Positions 16,799 through 24,168 of a DNA stretch of 64,000 nt are shown here, piece by piece. The DNA is from Roseateles_B sp041906185 (lineage in GTDB: Bacteria > Pseudomonadota > Gammaproteobacteria > Burkholderiales > Burkholderiaceae_C): NCBI GenBank assembly GCA_041906185.1, contig JAYRJQ010000002.1:62001-126000 (forward strand), read 5' to 3'. Made by a program: the position numbers and the translations under genes. Each line of letters opens with the position of its first letter. The first letter of the stretch is position 1. Under the pieces are notes generated by a model. It saw only the letters and a program-made list of their open reading frames with translations, was not told where the DNA came from and made no database searches.

Positions 16799-16987
16799 TT
16801 ACTTGGTCAGGATGAGCTTGCCCAGCTGCGTGAGGCGCAGGCGGTAGAGCTGGCCGGCGTGCTCGATCTCGAGTTCGCGGTCCTGGCCCAGCAGCTCGCG
16901 GCTGTGCAGGCGCCGGGGTGGCGGGCTCGACAGGCGCTGCGGCGGCGCTGCCGAGGGCATCGGGGGAAGGAAGGTGGGTTTGTCCAT
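16799..16987 (-). CDS. hemP: hemin uptake protein HemP
   Basis: 62 residues. The C-terminal two thirds match the HemP family: HSRELLGQDRELEIEHAG, then LYRLRLTQLGKLILTK at the end. In Burkholderiales HemP/HmuP is a small regulator that with Fur activates hemin uptake receptor genes. The start at 16987 (MDKP) was chosen because the Fur-box palindrome lies directly upstream; a longer frame from 17215 would run through that site and into the divergent bfr promoter. No hemin receptor or hmu genes follow. It is the minus-strand partner of bfr. Confidence 0.85.
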   Translation of the reverse strand: MDKPTFLPPMPSAAPPQRLSSPPPRRLHSRELLGQDRELEIEHAGQLYRLRLTQLGKLILTK

Positions 16988-16999
16988 GCTTGAATCATA

Positions 17000-17018
17000 A
17001 ATGCGAATAATTCGCAAT
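17000..17018. promoter_or_regulatory. Fur-box candidate between hemP and bfr
   Basis: TGCGAAT-A-ATTCGCA (17002-17016) is a perfect 15-base palindrome within AATGCGAATAATTCGCAATT, similar to betaproteobacterial Fur sites with ATTCGCATT half-sites. It lies 13 bases from the hemP start codon and about 130 from bfr, so it may control both. The position suggests repression under iron-replete conditions, at least of hemP. Confidence 0.65.
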
Positions 17019-17147
17019 TGCAAGCTGTCAATGATTGCAGGGGCGAGCCTGCGAACACCCGCTGGCGGGGCCACAATCAGCCTCCACGACTGCAGCCGCC
17101 CTGGATGCAGTGCCAGCCAGCCACAAGACACCGCACAGGAGCCCGCC

Positions 17148-17630
17148 ATGAAAGGTGATGCCAAGGTCATCGAGTACTTCAATGCCCAGCTGAAGAATGA
17201 GCTGACGGCCATCAACCAGTACTTCCTCCATTACCGCATGCTGAAGAACTGGGGCCTGGAGCGCCTGGCCAAGCATGAGTACGAGGAGTCCATCGAGGAG
17301 ATGAAGCACGCCGACAAGCTGATGGACCGCATCCTGATGCTGGAGGGTCTGCCCAATCTGCAGGACCTCGGCAAGCTGTACATCGGCGAGAACGCCGTGG
17401 AGATCCTGCACTGCGACCTGCGTATCGAGACGGGCTCCCATCCGCTGCTGAAGGAGGCCATCGCCTACTGCGAGAGCGTGCGGGACTACGTGTCGCGCCA
17501 GGTGCTGGAGGAGATCCTCGCGGACACCGAGGAGCACATCGACCACCTGGAGACGCAGATCGAGCTCGTCAATCAGCTGGGCGAGCAGAACTGGCTGCAG
17601 TCGCAGATGGGCTCGGGCAGCGGCAGCTGA
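17148..17630 (+). CDS. bfr: bacterioferritin
   Basis: 160-residue heme-containing ferritin subunit that forms 24-mers and stores iron. It begins MKGDAKVIEYFNAQLKNE and aligns without gaps with E. coli Bfr. Heme ligand Met52 and ferroxidase residues Glu18, Glu51, His54, Glu94 and His130 are in place. The position matching Glu127 is threonine (ADTEEHID), with Glu at 128 and 129. AGGAG lies upstream of the ATG at 17148; the longer frame from 17001 would start inside the Fur-box. Its partner bfd follows 111 bases downstream, giving storage and release genes side by side. Confidence 0.95.
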   Translation: MKGDAKVIEYFNAQLKNELTAINQYFLHYRMLKNWGLERLAKHEYEESIEEMKHADKLMDRILMLEGLPNLQDLGKLYIGENAVEILHCDLRIETGSHPLLKEAIAYCESVRDYVSRQVLEEILADTEEHIDHLETQIELVNQLGEQNWLQSQMGSGSGS

Positions 17631-17677
17631 ATCCGGCGCGGGGCGCGGGGATGGCCCCGGCGGCGTCAGGGTTGGTA

Positions 17678-17696
17678 ATTGAGAAACGTTCGCGTT
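17678..17696. promoter_or_regulatory. Fur-box candidate upstream of bfd
   Basis: ATTGAGAAACGTTCGCGTT at 17678-17696 resembles the Fur consensus form AATGAGAATnATTCGCATT, with an imperfect dyad. It lies about 45 bases before the bfd start, where a promoter would be. Fur regulation of bfd is established in other proteobacteria. Confidence 0.55.
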
Positions 17697-17741
17697 TGCG
17701 TTAGCATCTGCGCATCGAATCACCGACCCGAGCCCCGGACC

Positions 17742-17981
17742 ATGATCGTCTGCCTCTGCCACCGCGTTTCTGACCGCGACATCCGCCGAGCCGTCGCCGA
17801 GGGCACCTCCAACTTCGACGTCCTGCAGGACGACACCCGCGTTGCCTCGGCCTGCGGCGCCTGCCAGGACTGCGCCCGCGAGGTCTTCGATGAGGCGCTG
17901 GCGAAGCAGGGCAGCGTGCCGGCCGTGATGGCCGCGCCGCTGGCGCAGACCCGCCGCGTGATCCGCCTCGCCACGGCCTGA
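17742..17981 (+). CDS. bfd: bacterioferritin-associated ferredoxin Bfd
   Basis: 79-residue [2Fe-2S] protein that reduces the ferric core of bacterioferritin so that iron can be released. Cluster ligands are Cys4, Cys6 (CLCHRVSD), Cys38 and Cys41 (CGACQDC), with an additional Cys44. The ATG at 17742 places the ligands at the usual positions; the longer upstream frame from 17679 reads through the Fur-like site and is rejected. The C-terminal Ala/Arg tail is longer than in E. coli Bfd (64 residues). Followed by a strong terminator. Confidence 0.92.
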   Translation: MIVCLCHRVSDRDIRRAVAEGTSNFDVLQDDTRVASACGACQDCAREVFDEALAKQGSVPAVMAAPLAQTRRVIRLATA

Positions 17982-18023
17982 TCGGGCCTGTTCCTCTGGC
18001 TGGCGCTTGCGCCGGCCCCGTCA

Positions 18024-18048
18024 AGACCGGACCTTCGTCCGGTCTTTT
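18024..18048 (+). terminator. rho-independent terminator after bfd
   Basis: AGACCGGAC (18024-18032) pairs with GTCCGGTCT (18037-18045) around a CTTC loop, followed by TTTT. Confidence 0.85.
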
Positions 18049-18123
18049 CGTTGGTGGCGGGCCTTTTCAACGGGTCTTTTCAACGAGCCTTTTCAGCAAG
18101 CGCGGACAGCGCCTCGGCCGCCG

Positions 18124-19380
18124 TCAGAACGCCAGGGCCGCAGCCGCGAAGGCCAGGCGGCGCGTCGGCAGCTGGGCGATCAGGCTGTCGGCCGGTCCCG
18201 CCCATTGGCGCAGCCCGGCCTGCAGGTTCCAGCGATCACCCTGCCAGGCCACGGAGGCCGTCAGCAGGCGCCCGCCGTCCTGCGGGGCCCACAGCACATC
18301 GCCCGCCCAGCTCCAGGCGCCCTGCGTTGCGCTCAGCCGTGCAAAGACGTTGTGCCGCTGCAGGCTGCTGTTGGCGAAGCCCTGCGTCTGCCATGCCAGA
18401 TTGCCGGCGAAGGCCGGGCGCAAGGCGGCCGGCGCGAGCGATGCCTGCGCCACCAGCGCGGCGCTGCGGTCCCGCCAGGCGGCCGCGTCGGCGTGGGACA
18501 GGGCCTGCGAATCCCACCAGTACTCGACCAGCAGGCTCAGCTGCGACGCCGTCGTCCAGGTGCCGCCCAGCAGCAGCTGGCTGCTACCGGCCTGCACCTC
18601 GCGCCGCCAGGGCAGCGTCGGTGACGGGACGGGCGCTTGCGGGGCCAGGCGCCAGACGAAGCTGCGCTCGTTGAGCCGCGCCGAGGCGTGCAGCTCCAGC
18701 GCCTCGCTGGCGACCCATGAGAAGGCGGCGCCCGCGCTGGCGCGCTGCTCGCGTCCCAGACGGGCGAAGCCGTGCCAGTCCCAGGCGCCGGCGCGCTGAT
18801 AGACGCGCAGCGCCAGCGCCTCCTCGTCCGCGCCTTGCCCCGCCGTGTTCGCCGGATTCACCCAGACCAGGCTCCAGGCCGTCTCGGCACTGAAGCGCTC
18901 CAGCTGCAGCACCGGGCGGCCGCGGGTGTAGGTCCCCAGCAAGGTGCGGCGTTCCTCCTGCGCCACCATGTCGTTGGGGCGGAAGGCGTAGCCCACGTCC
19001 CAGCTGACGACCTTGCGGCCGACGCTGTACTGCCAGCCATCCGCACCGCCCCAGTCCCCCGAGGCGTAGAGCTCGTTGACGGCCGCCTGGCTGCGGGCGG
19101 CGCCGTGGTCGCGCTGCTGGTGCTGGGCGTAGAGCGTGGCGCTCACCGGGCCGCGGCGTGCGCGCCACTCGGCCTCCAGCAGCAGGCTCTGGCGGGCCGC
19201 GCCGTCGATGCCGGGCTGCAGCGCCTCGGCCGCTGCCAGCGGGCCCTGCCGGCTGCGCTCGGTGGACTGGACCTGGCTGCGCAGCTGCACGCTGCTCTCG
19301 TCCAGGACCTCCGCCTGCGCCGCGCCCACGGCCACGCCCACGCCCATCGACAAGGCCATCACGAGAAAGCGCCGGCTCAT
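18124..19380 (-). CDS. outer-membrane beta-barrel protein of an ABC/LolA-like operon
   Basis: 418 residues with a signal peptide (to AQA, residue 23). The mature part is rich in alternating polar/hydrophobic stretches with many Trp/Tyr, ends in RLAFAAAALAF, and has the terminal Phe typical of BAM-inserted beta-barrels. It has no homologue I can name. The ATG at 19380 lies five bases after the stop of the LolA-like gene, so it is the last gene of the five-gene operon. A role as the outer-membrane end of the transport route encoded by that operon is inferred from position and topology. A longer frame to 20115 overlaps the LolA-like gene in another frame and is a shadow. Confidence 0.8.
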   Translation of the reverse strand: MSRRFLVMALSMGVGVAVGAAQAEVLDESSVQLRSQVQSTERSRQGPLAAAEALQPGIDGAARQSLLLEAEWRARRGPVSATLYAQHQQRDHGAARSQAAVNELYASGDWGGADGWQYSVGRKVVSWDVGYAFRPNDMVAQEERRTLLGTYTRGRPVLQLERFSAETAWSLVWVNPANTAGQGADEEALALRVYQRAGAWDWHGFARLGREQRASAGAAFSWVASEALELHASARLNERSFVWRLAPQAPVPSPTLPWRREVQAGSSQLLLGGTWTTASQLSLLVEYWWDSQALSHADAAAWRDRSAALVAQASLAPAALRPAFAGNLAWQTQGFANSSLQRHNVFARLSATQGAWSWAGDVLWAPQDGGRLLTASVAWQGDRWNLQAGLRQWAGPADSLIAQLPTRRLAFAAAALAF

Positions 19381-19385
19381 CCGCC

Positions 19386-20144
19386 TCACTCCAGGTTCGG
19401 GCTGCGCGCCAGGAACATCGGGTTGAACCAGGCCTCGGGCGCCTCGCGCGACTTGCGGGCGAGGTAGCGCACCTGGGTGAGCTTGCGCTGCGAGAGTGCA
19501 TCCTGCAGCAGCATCTCGCTGATCAGCGCCGGGCCCTTGTCGGCCTTGTCCGCTTTCTCGTAGCGGAACTCCGCCGTCTTGGCCAGCTTGTCCGACTGCA
19601 CATAGAGCTCCGCCCGCAGCGGCTCGTGCCGGGTCTTGCCCACCCACAGCAGGATGCGCTGGTAGCTGACGCCCTTGCGCGTGGCCTGCAGCGAGAGCTT
19701 GAGGCAGGGCTGATCGCCGCAGCGCTCCTCGCCCTGGATCTCGCCGGCGTAGTCCTCGCTCCAGGAGAGCGTGGCCACGTCGCCGGTGGACGCGTCGCCC
19801 AGCAGCTTCTGCAGCGGCGTGATGCGCAGCGGGCGCTGGCTGGCGGGCATCAGCAGCCAGAAGTCGTCGCCCAGCATCAGCACCTTCTGGCCCTTTTCCG
19901 CCGGGCTTTGCATGAGCACGAGTGAGCGGTGGTCCGTCTGCGTGAGCACGGTGTAGCGGCGCTCCTTGTCGAGCGAGCCGTCGGCGTGGAGCACGCGGAC
20001 CTCCGTTTCGACCTGCTGCTGCTTCGCGCCGCCGGTGCGGAAGGCGTCGGCGTTCTTCAGCACGGTGGCGGCGTCCAGGGCATGGACGGGGAGGCTGGCG
20101 AGCAGGGCGGCGCACAGCAGCGCAAGCGCATTCAGGGGCTTCAT
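19386..20144 (-). CDS. outer membrane lipoprotein-sorting (LolA-like) protein
   Basis: 252 residues with a signal peptide (cleavage near VHALDA, residue 23). The periplasmic domain begins DAATVLKNADAFR and continues in the style of the LolA_like family PF17131 (KGQKVLMLGDDFWLLMPASQ, then RYEKADKADKGPALISEM). Proteins of this family share the LolA/LolB half-barrel, which binds acyl chains, and usually sit next to RND or ABC exporters rather than LolCDE. It has 24 bases to the permease upstream and five to the beta-barrel gene downstream. It probably shuttles a lipid or lipidated cargo; the cargo is unknown. Confidence 0.85.
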   Translation of the reverse strand: MKPLNALALLCAALLASLPVHALDAATVLKNADAFRTGGAKQQQVETEVRVLHADGSLDKERRYTVLTQTDHRSLVLMQSPAEKGQKVLMLGDDFWLLMPASQRPLRITPLQKLLGDASTGDVATLSWSEDYAGEIQGEERCGDQPCLKLSLQATRKGVSYQRILLWVGKTRHEPLRAELYVQSDKLAKTAEFRYEKADKADKGPALISEMLLQDALSQRKLTQVRYLARKSREAPEAWFNPMFLARSPNLE

Positions 20145-20168
20145 GGTCGGTGTCTTTCGATCAGGAGT

Positions 20169-21389
20169 TCAGACGTGGGCCAGGGCCTCGACGACCGGCT
20201 GGTGCACGGTCTTGCGGGCGACGAGCGCGGCGCTCAGGCCCGTCAGCACCAGCATGGCGAGCAGCGTCCAGGCATAGAGCGAGCCGTCGATGGCGATGTT
20301 CAGCGGGTAGCCCTTGGTGGAGCCGGGCGGGGGCGGCATCATGACCGGTACCACCATCAGCAGCAGGCTGATGCCGAGGGACAGCAGGGCGCCCAGCACC
20401 GCACCGCCGCCGCCCAGCACGAGGCCCTCGAGTGACAGCGCGGTGAGCAGCTGCCGCGGCGTCGTCCCGAGCGCCCGCAGCGTGCCGATTTCCCGGGTGC
20501 GCTCGATGATGGCCATGGCCATGGCATTGGCGACCACGAAGAGCACGATCAGCGCAATGATCAGACCCAGCGCGCCGAAGATGCGGTTGTAAAGGTCCCG
20601 CACGGCCTTGTAGAAGGTCGCGAGGTCCAGCCAGGTCTTGACCTGCAGCGTGCCGTGCGCCGCCTGCAGCCGCTGTTGCAGCGGGGCGGTGCTGGCCATG
20701 TCCTTGAGGAACACGCCGAGCGTCGAGACGCGCTCCGTGGCCAGCAGGGCCTGGGCGCTCGGCAGGTCGAGGTAGACGAGGCGCTTGTCCAGCTCGGCGA
20801 TGCCGGTGGAGACGACGCCGCGCACCGTCACGTCGATGGCGTTCAGCGCGCCGGCCGTCGTGCTGGCCAGCAAGGTCAGGCTGCTGCCGGGGCCGGCCTT
20901 GAGGCTCTTCGCCAGGCCTTCGCCCAGCATCACGACCTGGCGCTCGCGGCTCAGGATCACCTCGCCCGCCTTGACCTGCAGAAAGGGGCCCTTCACCGCG
21001 AACTCGGCGTCGGCGTCGATGCCGTTGGCCATCATCACCGTGGACTTCTCGCCGTTGGAGATCAGCCCGGTGAACTCCACCCGCGGCAGCACCTGGCGCA
21101 CCTCGGGCTCGGCGAGCACGGTCCGGCGCAGCGGCTGCCAGTCGTCGAGCCCGTGCTGCAGCGGCGTGTCCTCGTCCTGGCTGAACTGGGCCGGCGTGCC
21201 CAGCACCAGATGGCCGGTGCTGCGGGCGGCGGACTGCGCGAGGCTCTCGTAGGTGAACAGCGCGAAGCCGCCCGCCAGCAGCAGGCCGGCCGTGCCCAGC
21301 GCGGCGATGGACAGCGTCACGGCCGAGCGGCGCTTGTTGCGCAGCGCGTTCAGCCAGGCGAAGTGCATCCATTTCATCAGGGCGTTCAT
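20169..21389 (-). CDS. ABC transporter permease (FtsX/MacB/LolC-E type)
   Basis: 406 residues. One N-terminal transmembrane helix (about 25-46) is followed by a periplasmic domain of about 220 residues (MacB_PCD type) and three C-terminal helices at about 275-300, 325-350 and 375-395. The cytoplasmic coupling loop EIGTLRALGTTPRQL is the FtsX-family signature. Such permeases do not form a conventional channel; they act mechanically on substrates in the periplasm or outer leaflet. The start overlaps the ATPase stop (ATGA). Confidence 0.9.
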   Translation of the reverse strand: MNALMKWMHFAWLNALRNKRRSAVTLSIAALGTAGLLLAGGFALFTYESLAQSAARSTGHLVLGTPAQFSQDEDTPLQHGLDDWQPLRRTVLAEPEVRQVLPRVEFTGLISNGEKSTVMMANGIDADAEFAVKGPFLQVKAGEVILSRERQVVMLGEGLAKSLKAGPGSSLTLLASTTAGALNAIDVTVRGVVSTGIAELDKRLVYLDLPSAQALLATERVSTLGVFLKDMASTAPLQQRLQAAHGTLQVKTWLDLATFYKAVRDLYNRIFGALGLIIALIVLFVVANAMAMAIIERTREIGTLRALGTTPRQLLTALSLEGLVLGGGGAVLGALLSLGISLLLMVVPVMMPPPPGSTKGYPLNIAIDGSLYAWTLLAMLVLTGLSAALVARKTVHQPVVEALAHV

Positions 21390-22138
21390 GCGAGGGCCTC
21401 CTGGGCGGATGCGGTCGATGTGGCGGGCTGGTGTTGCGCGCCGTCGGCGCCGGCCGTGGCGTGCACGATGCGCCCATCCAGCAGGCTGATCACGCGGTCG
21501 CAGCGGCGCGTCAGCCGTTCGTCGTGGGTGGCGATGAGGAAGGCGGCGCCGGCCTCGTGGGCCAGGCGGCGCATCAGGCCCAGCACCTGCTCCGCGGTGT
21601 GGGAATCGAGGCTGGCCGTGGGCTCGTCGGCGATCACGAGGCGCGGCCGCTTGACGAGCGCCCGGGCCATGGCCACGCGCTGGCGCTGGCCGCCGGAGAG
21701 CGCATCCGGCCGGTGGGCCGCATGCTCGGCAAGCCCGACCTGCACGAGCGCCTCTTCCACGCGGCGGCGGCGTTCGGCGGCCGGCACCCCGGCGAGGAAC
21801 AGCGGGTAGTCGACGTTCTCCGCCACTGTCATCACGGGCACGAGGTTGAAGCTCTGGAACACGAAACCGATGGCGTCGCGCCGCAGCAGCGTGGCGGCCA
21901 GCGCCTGGCGGGCATCCACCGGGCGGCCGTCGAGCAAGACCTGACCCTCATCGGGGCTGTCGATCAGCCCGCAGAGGTTGAGCAGCGTGCTCTTGCCGCT
22001 GCCGGACGGGCCGGTGAGGGCCAGCAGCTCACCGGCCGGCACGTCGAGGTCCACGCCCTGCAGCGCCGGTACCACGTGTTCGCCGAGCCGGTAGGTCTTG
22101 CGCACGCCGCGCAAGGCCATCACCGCGGCGGCACTCAC
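21386..22138 (-). CDS. ABC transporter ATPase (LolD/MacB type)
   Basis: 250 residues. Walker A GPSGSGKST (43-51), Q-loop FQSFNLVPVMTV, signature LSGGQRQRVAMARAL, Walker B LVIADEPTASLDS and H-loop ATHDERL are all intact, in the order and spacing of the MacB/LolD class. I prefer the GTG at 22138 because it overlaps the TGA of the upstream gene (GTGA), giving translational coupling. An ATG at 22120 is the alternative. It powers the permease at 20169-21389. The C-terminal tail is Thr/Ala-rich. Confidence 0.92.
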   Translation of the reverse strand: MSAAAVMALRGVRKTYRLGEHVVPALQGVDLDVPAGELLALTGPSGSGKSTLLNLCGLIDSPDEGQVLLDGRPVDARQALAATLLRRDAIGFVFQSFNLVPVMTVAENVDYPLFLAGVPAAERRRRVEEALVQVGLAEHAAHRPDALSGGQRQRVAMARALVKRPRLVIADEPTASLDSHTAEQVLGLMRRLAHEAGAAFLIATHDERLTRRCDRVISLLDGRIVHATAGADGAQHQPATSTASAQEALA

Positions 22139-22788
22139 TGCACGCCCTTCAAGGCGGCCTGGGCGGCCGTCGCCTGCGGCAGCTGGCGTGCGACGACCTG
22201 CTGGTAGAGGCCGCGGGCGCGCGGCAGGTCCTTGGCCTGCTCGGCCTGGCGGGCCGCGCGCATCAGGACGGCGCCCTGGAAGCCGCCCGGCGCCTTGCCG
22301 AACAGCGGGCTGGCCTGGATTTCCTCCAGCAGCAGCCGGCCGCGCGGACCGCGGTTGAACATCTCCGGCAGCCCGAGGAAGGTGTTGGCCGCGACGAAGC
22401 GGGTCTGCAGGCTCACGGGCGTTCCCTGGACCAGGGCCTGGTCGTGCTCCGGGCCCAGCAGGCCGATGGCCTTGTCGATCAGGGCCAGGCCGTCCTCGGC
22501 GTAGCTCATCTTCTTCCAAGGCGCCCAGGCGTCGCGCGCCTTGAGCGTGGTGGTGGCACCGAGGTAGCTCATCAGCAGCGGATGGCCGGGCTCCGTCTTG
22601 AGCAGGGCCTGGAACTGCTCGACGCTGGCCTCGGTGGCTTCGGACTTGCCCTGGCTCGCTTCGGTGAACTGCGCGACGGCGGCCTGCAGCGCGGCCTCTG
22701 GCAGGGCATGGGCGCTGCTGATGCACAGGGCGGCGGCGCACAGGCCGAGGGCGGTGAGCAGGGGGCGGGGGGAGCGGTGGTGGGGCAT
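22135..22788 (-). CDS. secreted helical-repeat (TPR-like) protein, first gene of the ABC operon
   Basis: 217 residues with a signal peptide (to about residue 29, AHALPEA). The rest is alpha-helical with repeated Ala/Leu/Gln-rich helices that resemble tetratricopeptide repeats (EQFQALLKTEPGHPLLMSYL, ARGLYQQVVARQLPQATAAQ). No catalytic motif is seen. As the first gene of the run it may be the periplasmic adaptor or cargo-recognition part of the transporter, but this is inference from gene order. Confidence 0.75.
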   Translation of the reverse strand: MPHHRSPRPLLTALGLCAAALCISSAHALPEAALQAAVAQFTEASQGKSEATEASVEQFQALLKTEPGHPLLMSYLGATTTLKARDAWAPWKKMSYAEDGLALIDKAIGLLGPEHDQALVQGTPVSLQTRFVAANTFLGLPEMFNRGPRGRLLLEEIQASPLFGKAPGGFQGAVLMRAARQAEQAKDLPRARGLYQQVVARQLPQATAAQAALKGVQ

Positions 22789-22980
22789 GGCGTCCTCATG
22801 TCAGGGTTGGAACATGGGACGCAGCGTAGGCAGCGGGGCCGGGCCGCGCGAGGCTGATGCGACGAGGCGGACGAACTCGCCGCGAAACGCCATCGCGGCG
22901 GCGCGAGATGCAGGGCCCGATGAGGACAACCGGCGCGCCAGATGCCGAATGCAGAGAACCGGCACGCCCGGTGCCGAATG

Positions 22981-23008
22981 AAAAAAGCCGGCACGCAAGG
23001 TGCCGGCT
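22981..23008 (-). terminator. rho-independent terminator after the small secreted protein gene
   Basis: AGCCGGCAC (22986-22994) pairs with GTGCCGGCT (23000-23008). On the minus strand it is followed by TTTTTT. A second shorter stem with the same arms lies just beyond (about 22960-22977). Confidence 0.85.
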
Positions 23009-23056
23009 GAGGGCGGCCGAAGCCGCCAGGACATTCCGCAGGTTCAGGGACGAGGC

Positions 23057-23545
23057 TTACTTCTTGGGCGCCTCGGTCTTGCTGTCCGTCTTGGCCGGGG
23101 CGGCCGCGGGCGCCGGGGTGGCAGCCGGGGTCACGGCGGCGGCGGGCTTGGCTTCAGCTGCCGGGGCCGCGTCCTTCGCGCCGTCCTTCGCGCCTTCCTT
23201 GTGGCTGGCCTTGTGGACATGCTTGTGTTCGCCCTTGTGTTCGGCCTTGTGCTCCATCTTGTGCATGGGCTTGGCCTCGGCGGTCTTCTCCGCAGCGGGC
23301 GCAGCCGGGGTGGCGGTGCTGGCGGCGGCGATGGGCTTCGCCTGCGGCGCCGCCGTGGCCGGGGCGGCGGCCGGGCTGGTGGCGGCGGACTTGGCGGCCG
23401 GCGTGGTGGCCGCAGCAGGGGCCGTGACGGCCGGGGTGGCGGCGGGGGCCGTGGTGGCGGGAGCAGCCGGAGCCGCCGGGGTCTGGGCGAAGGCGGCACC
23501 GCTCAGGGCCAGCAGGGAAGCGATCAGGGTGGTCTTGGTGTTCAT
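23057..23545 (-). CDS. small secreted Ala/Pro-rich protein with His/Lys cluster
   Basis: 162 residues. The signal peptide ends GAAFAQ (about residue 21). The mature chain is almost entirely Ala, Pro, Thr and Lys, interrupted at about 95-120 by a His/Lys cluster in which HK or EHK recurs every three to four residues (MHKMEHKAEHKGEHKHVHK). Such clusters can bind divalent metals or polyanions; composition also recalls acid-shock (Asr-like) proteins. No fold is predicted. It has its own terminator downstream, and a similar but His-poor gene lies 68 bases upstream. Confidence 0.7.
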   Translation of the reverse strand: MNTKTTLIASLLALSGAAFAQTPAAPAAPATTAPAATPAVTAPAAATTPAAKSAATSPAAAPATAAPQAKPIAAASTATPAAPAAEKTAEAKPMHKMEHKAEHKGEHKHVHKASHKEGAKDGAKDAAPAAEAKPAAAVTPAATPAPAAAPAKTDSKTEAPKK

Positions 23546-23613
23546 GGTCAGGTCCTTGTCGTGAGGGAAGGAAATGGGGGTGTCTGGAAGAGGGCGGAGG
23601 GCGTGAGAGCCGT

Positions 23614-23949
23614 TCAGCCTTGGGTCTTGGTGGGGGCCGGCTTGACCGCCGCGGCGGGCGAGGGGGCCGGGGTGGATGCCGTTGCCGGGGTGGCCTTCAC
23701 CGGGGCGCTGTCGGTGTGCTTGCCGGCAGCAGGGGCGGGTGCCGAGCCGATCGGGGCGGGGGTGCTCGCCGCGGCCTTCGTGCTCTTCTCGACCGCCGGA
23801 TTCGTGGCGCTCACGGGCTGCGCAGTCTGGGTGCTAGCCGTGGCCGTGGCAGCGGGGGCTGCGCTCGTCCCTGGGGCTTGCTGTGCCGTCGCCACCGTGG
23901 CGATCAGGGCCAGCGTCGAGGGGATCAGTGCAGTCTTCAGGGCTTTCAT
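23614..23949 (-). CDS. small secreted Ala/Pro/Thr-rich protein
   Basis: 111 residues with a signal peptide (to ATAQQ, residue 23) and a low-complexity mature region dominated by Ala, Pro, Thr and Ser. It shares the composition, size class and leader style of the next gene downstream on the same strand, and may be a diverged duplicate that lacks the His/Lys cluster. Function unknown. Divergent from the gamma-glutamyltransferase gene. Confidence 0.6.
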   Translation of the reverse strand: MKALKTALIPSTLALIATVATAQQAPGTSAAPAATATASTQTAQPVSATNPAVEKSTKAAASTPAPIGSAPAPAAGKHTDSAPVKATPATASTPAPSPAAAVKPAPTKTQG

Positions 23950-24047
23950 CTGGGGGCTCCAGGGTTGATGAACTTGTGCCTCCTCAACGAGGCCCGAAGA
24001 GCGCCAGTTGACGCCGGGAAGCGTCCTTTCAAAGCGTTACATGTTTG

Positions 24048-24061
24048 TTGCAGATCTGCAA
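24048..24061. promoter_or_regulatory. 14-base palindrome between divergent genes
   Basis: TTGCAGATCTGCAA is a perfect palindrome in the 219-base gap between the small secreted protein gene (minus) and the gamma-glutamyltransferase gene (plus). It is a possible operator; no cognate regulator gene is adjacent. Confidence 0.35.
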
Positions 24062-24168
24062 AAGAGCGTCAGGTGACGTGTGTGCTCGGGGTCAGGTCTT
24101 GCCTGATGCGCCCGCGGTGTCGGGTGCCAGAATCGACGCCAACACCGCAGACGCCCCAGGAGACGCCC

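Noticed and set aside
18124..20115. 663-codon frame extending the beta-barrel protein upstream
   Set aside because: It overlaps the LolA-like gene in another frame. The MSRRF start with a signal peptide at 19380 is the real start.
23000..23968. Gly/Arg-rich plus-strand frame opposite the two small secreted proteins
   Set aside because: The minus-strand frames have signal peptides and SD-like sites. The plus frame is the reverse of Ala/Pro codons.
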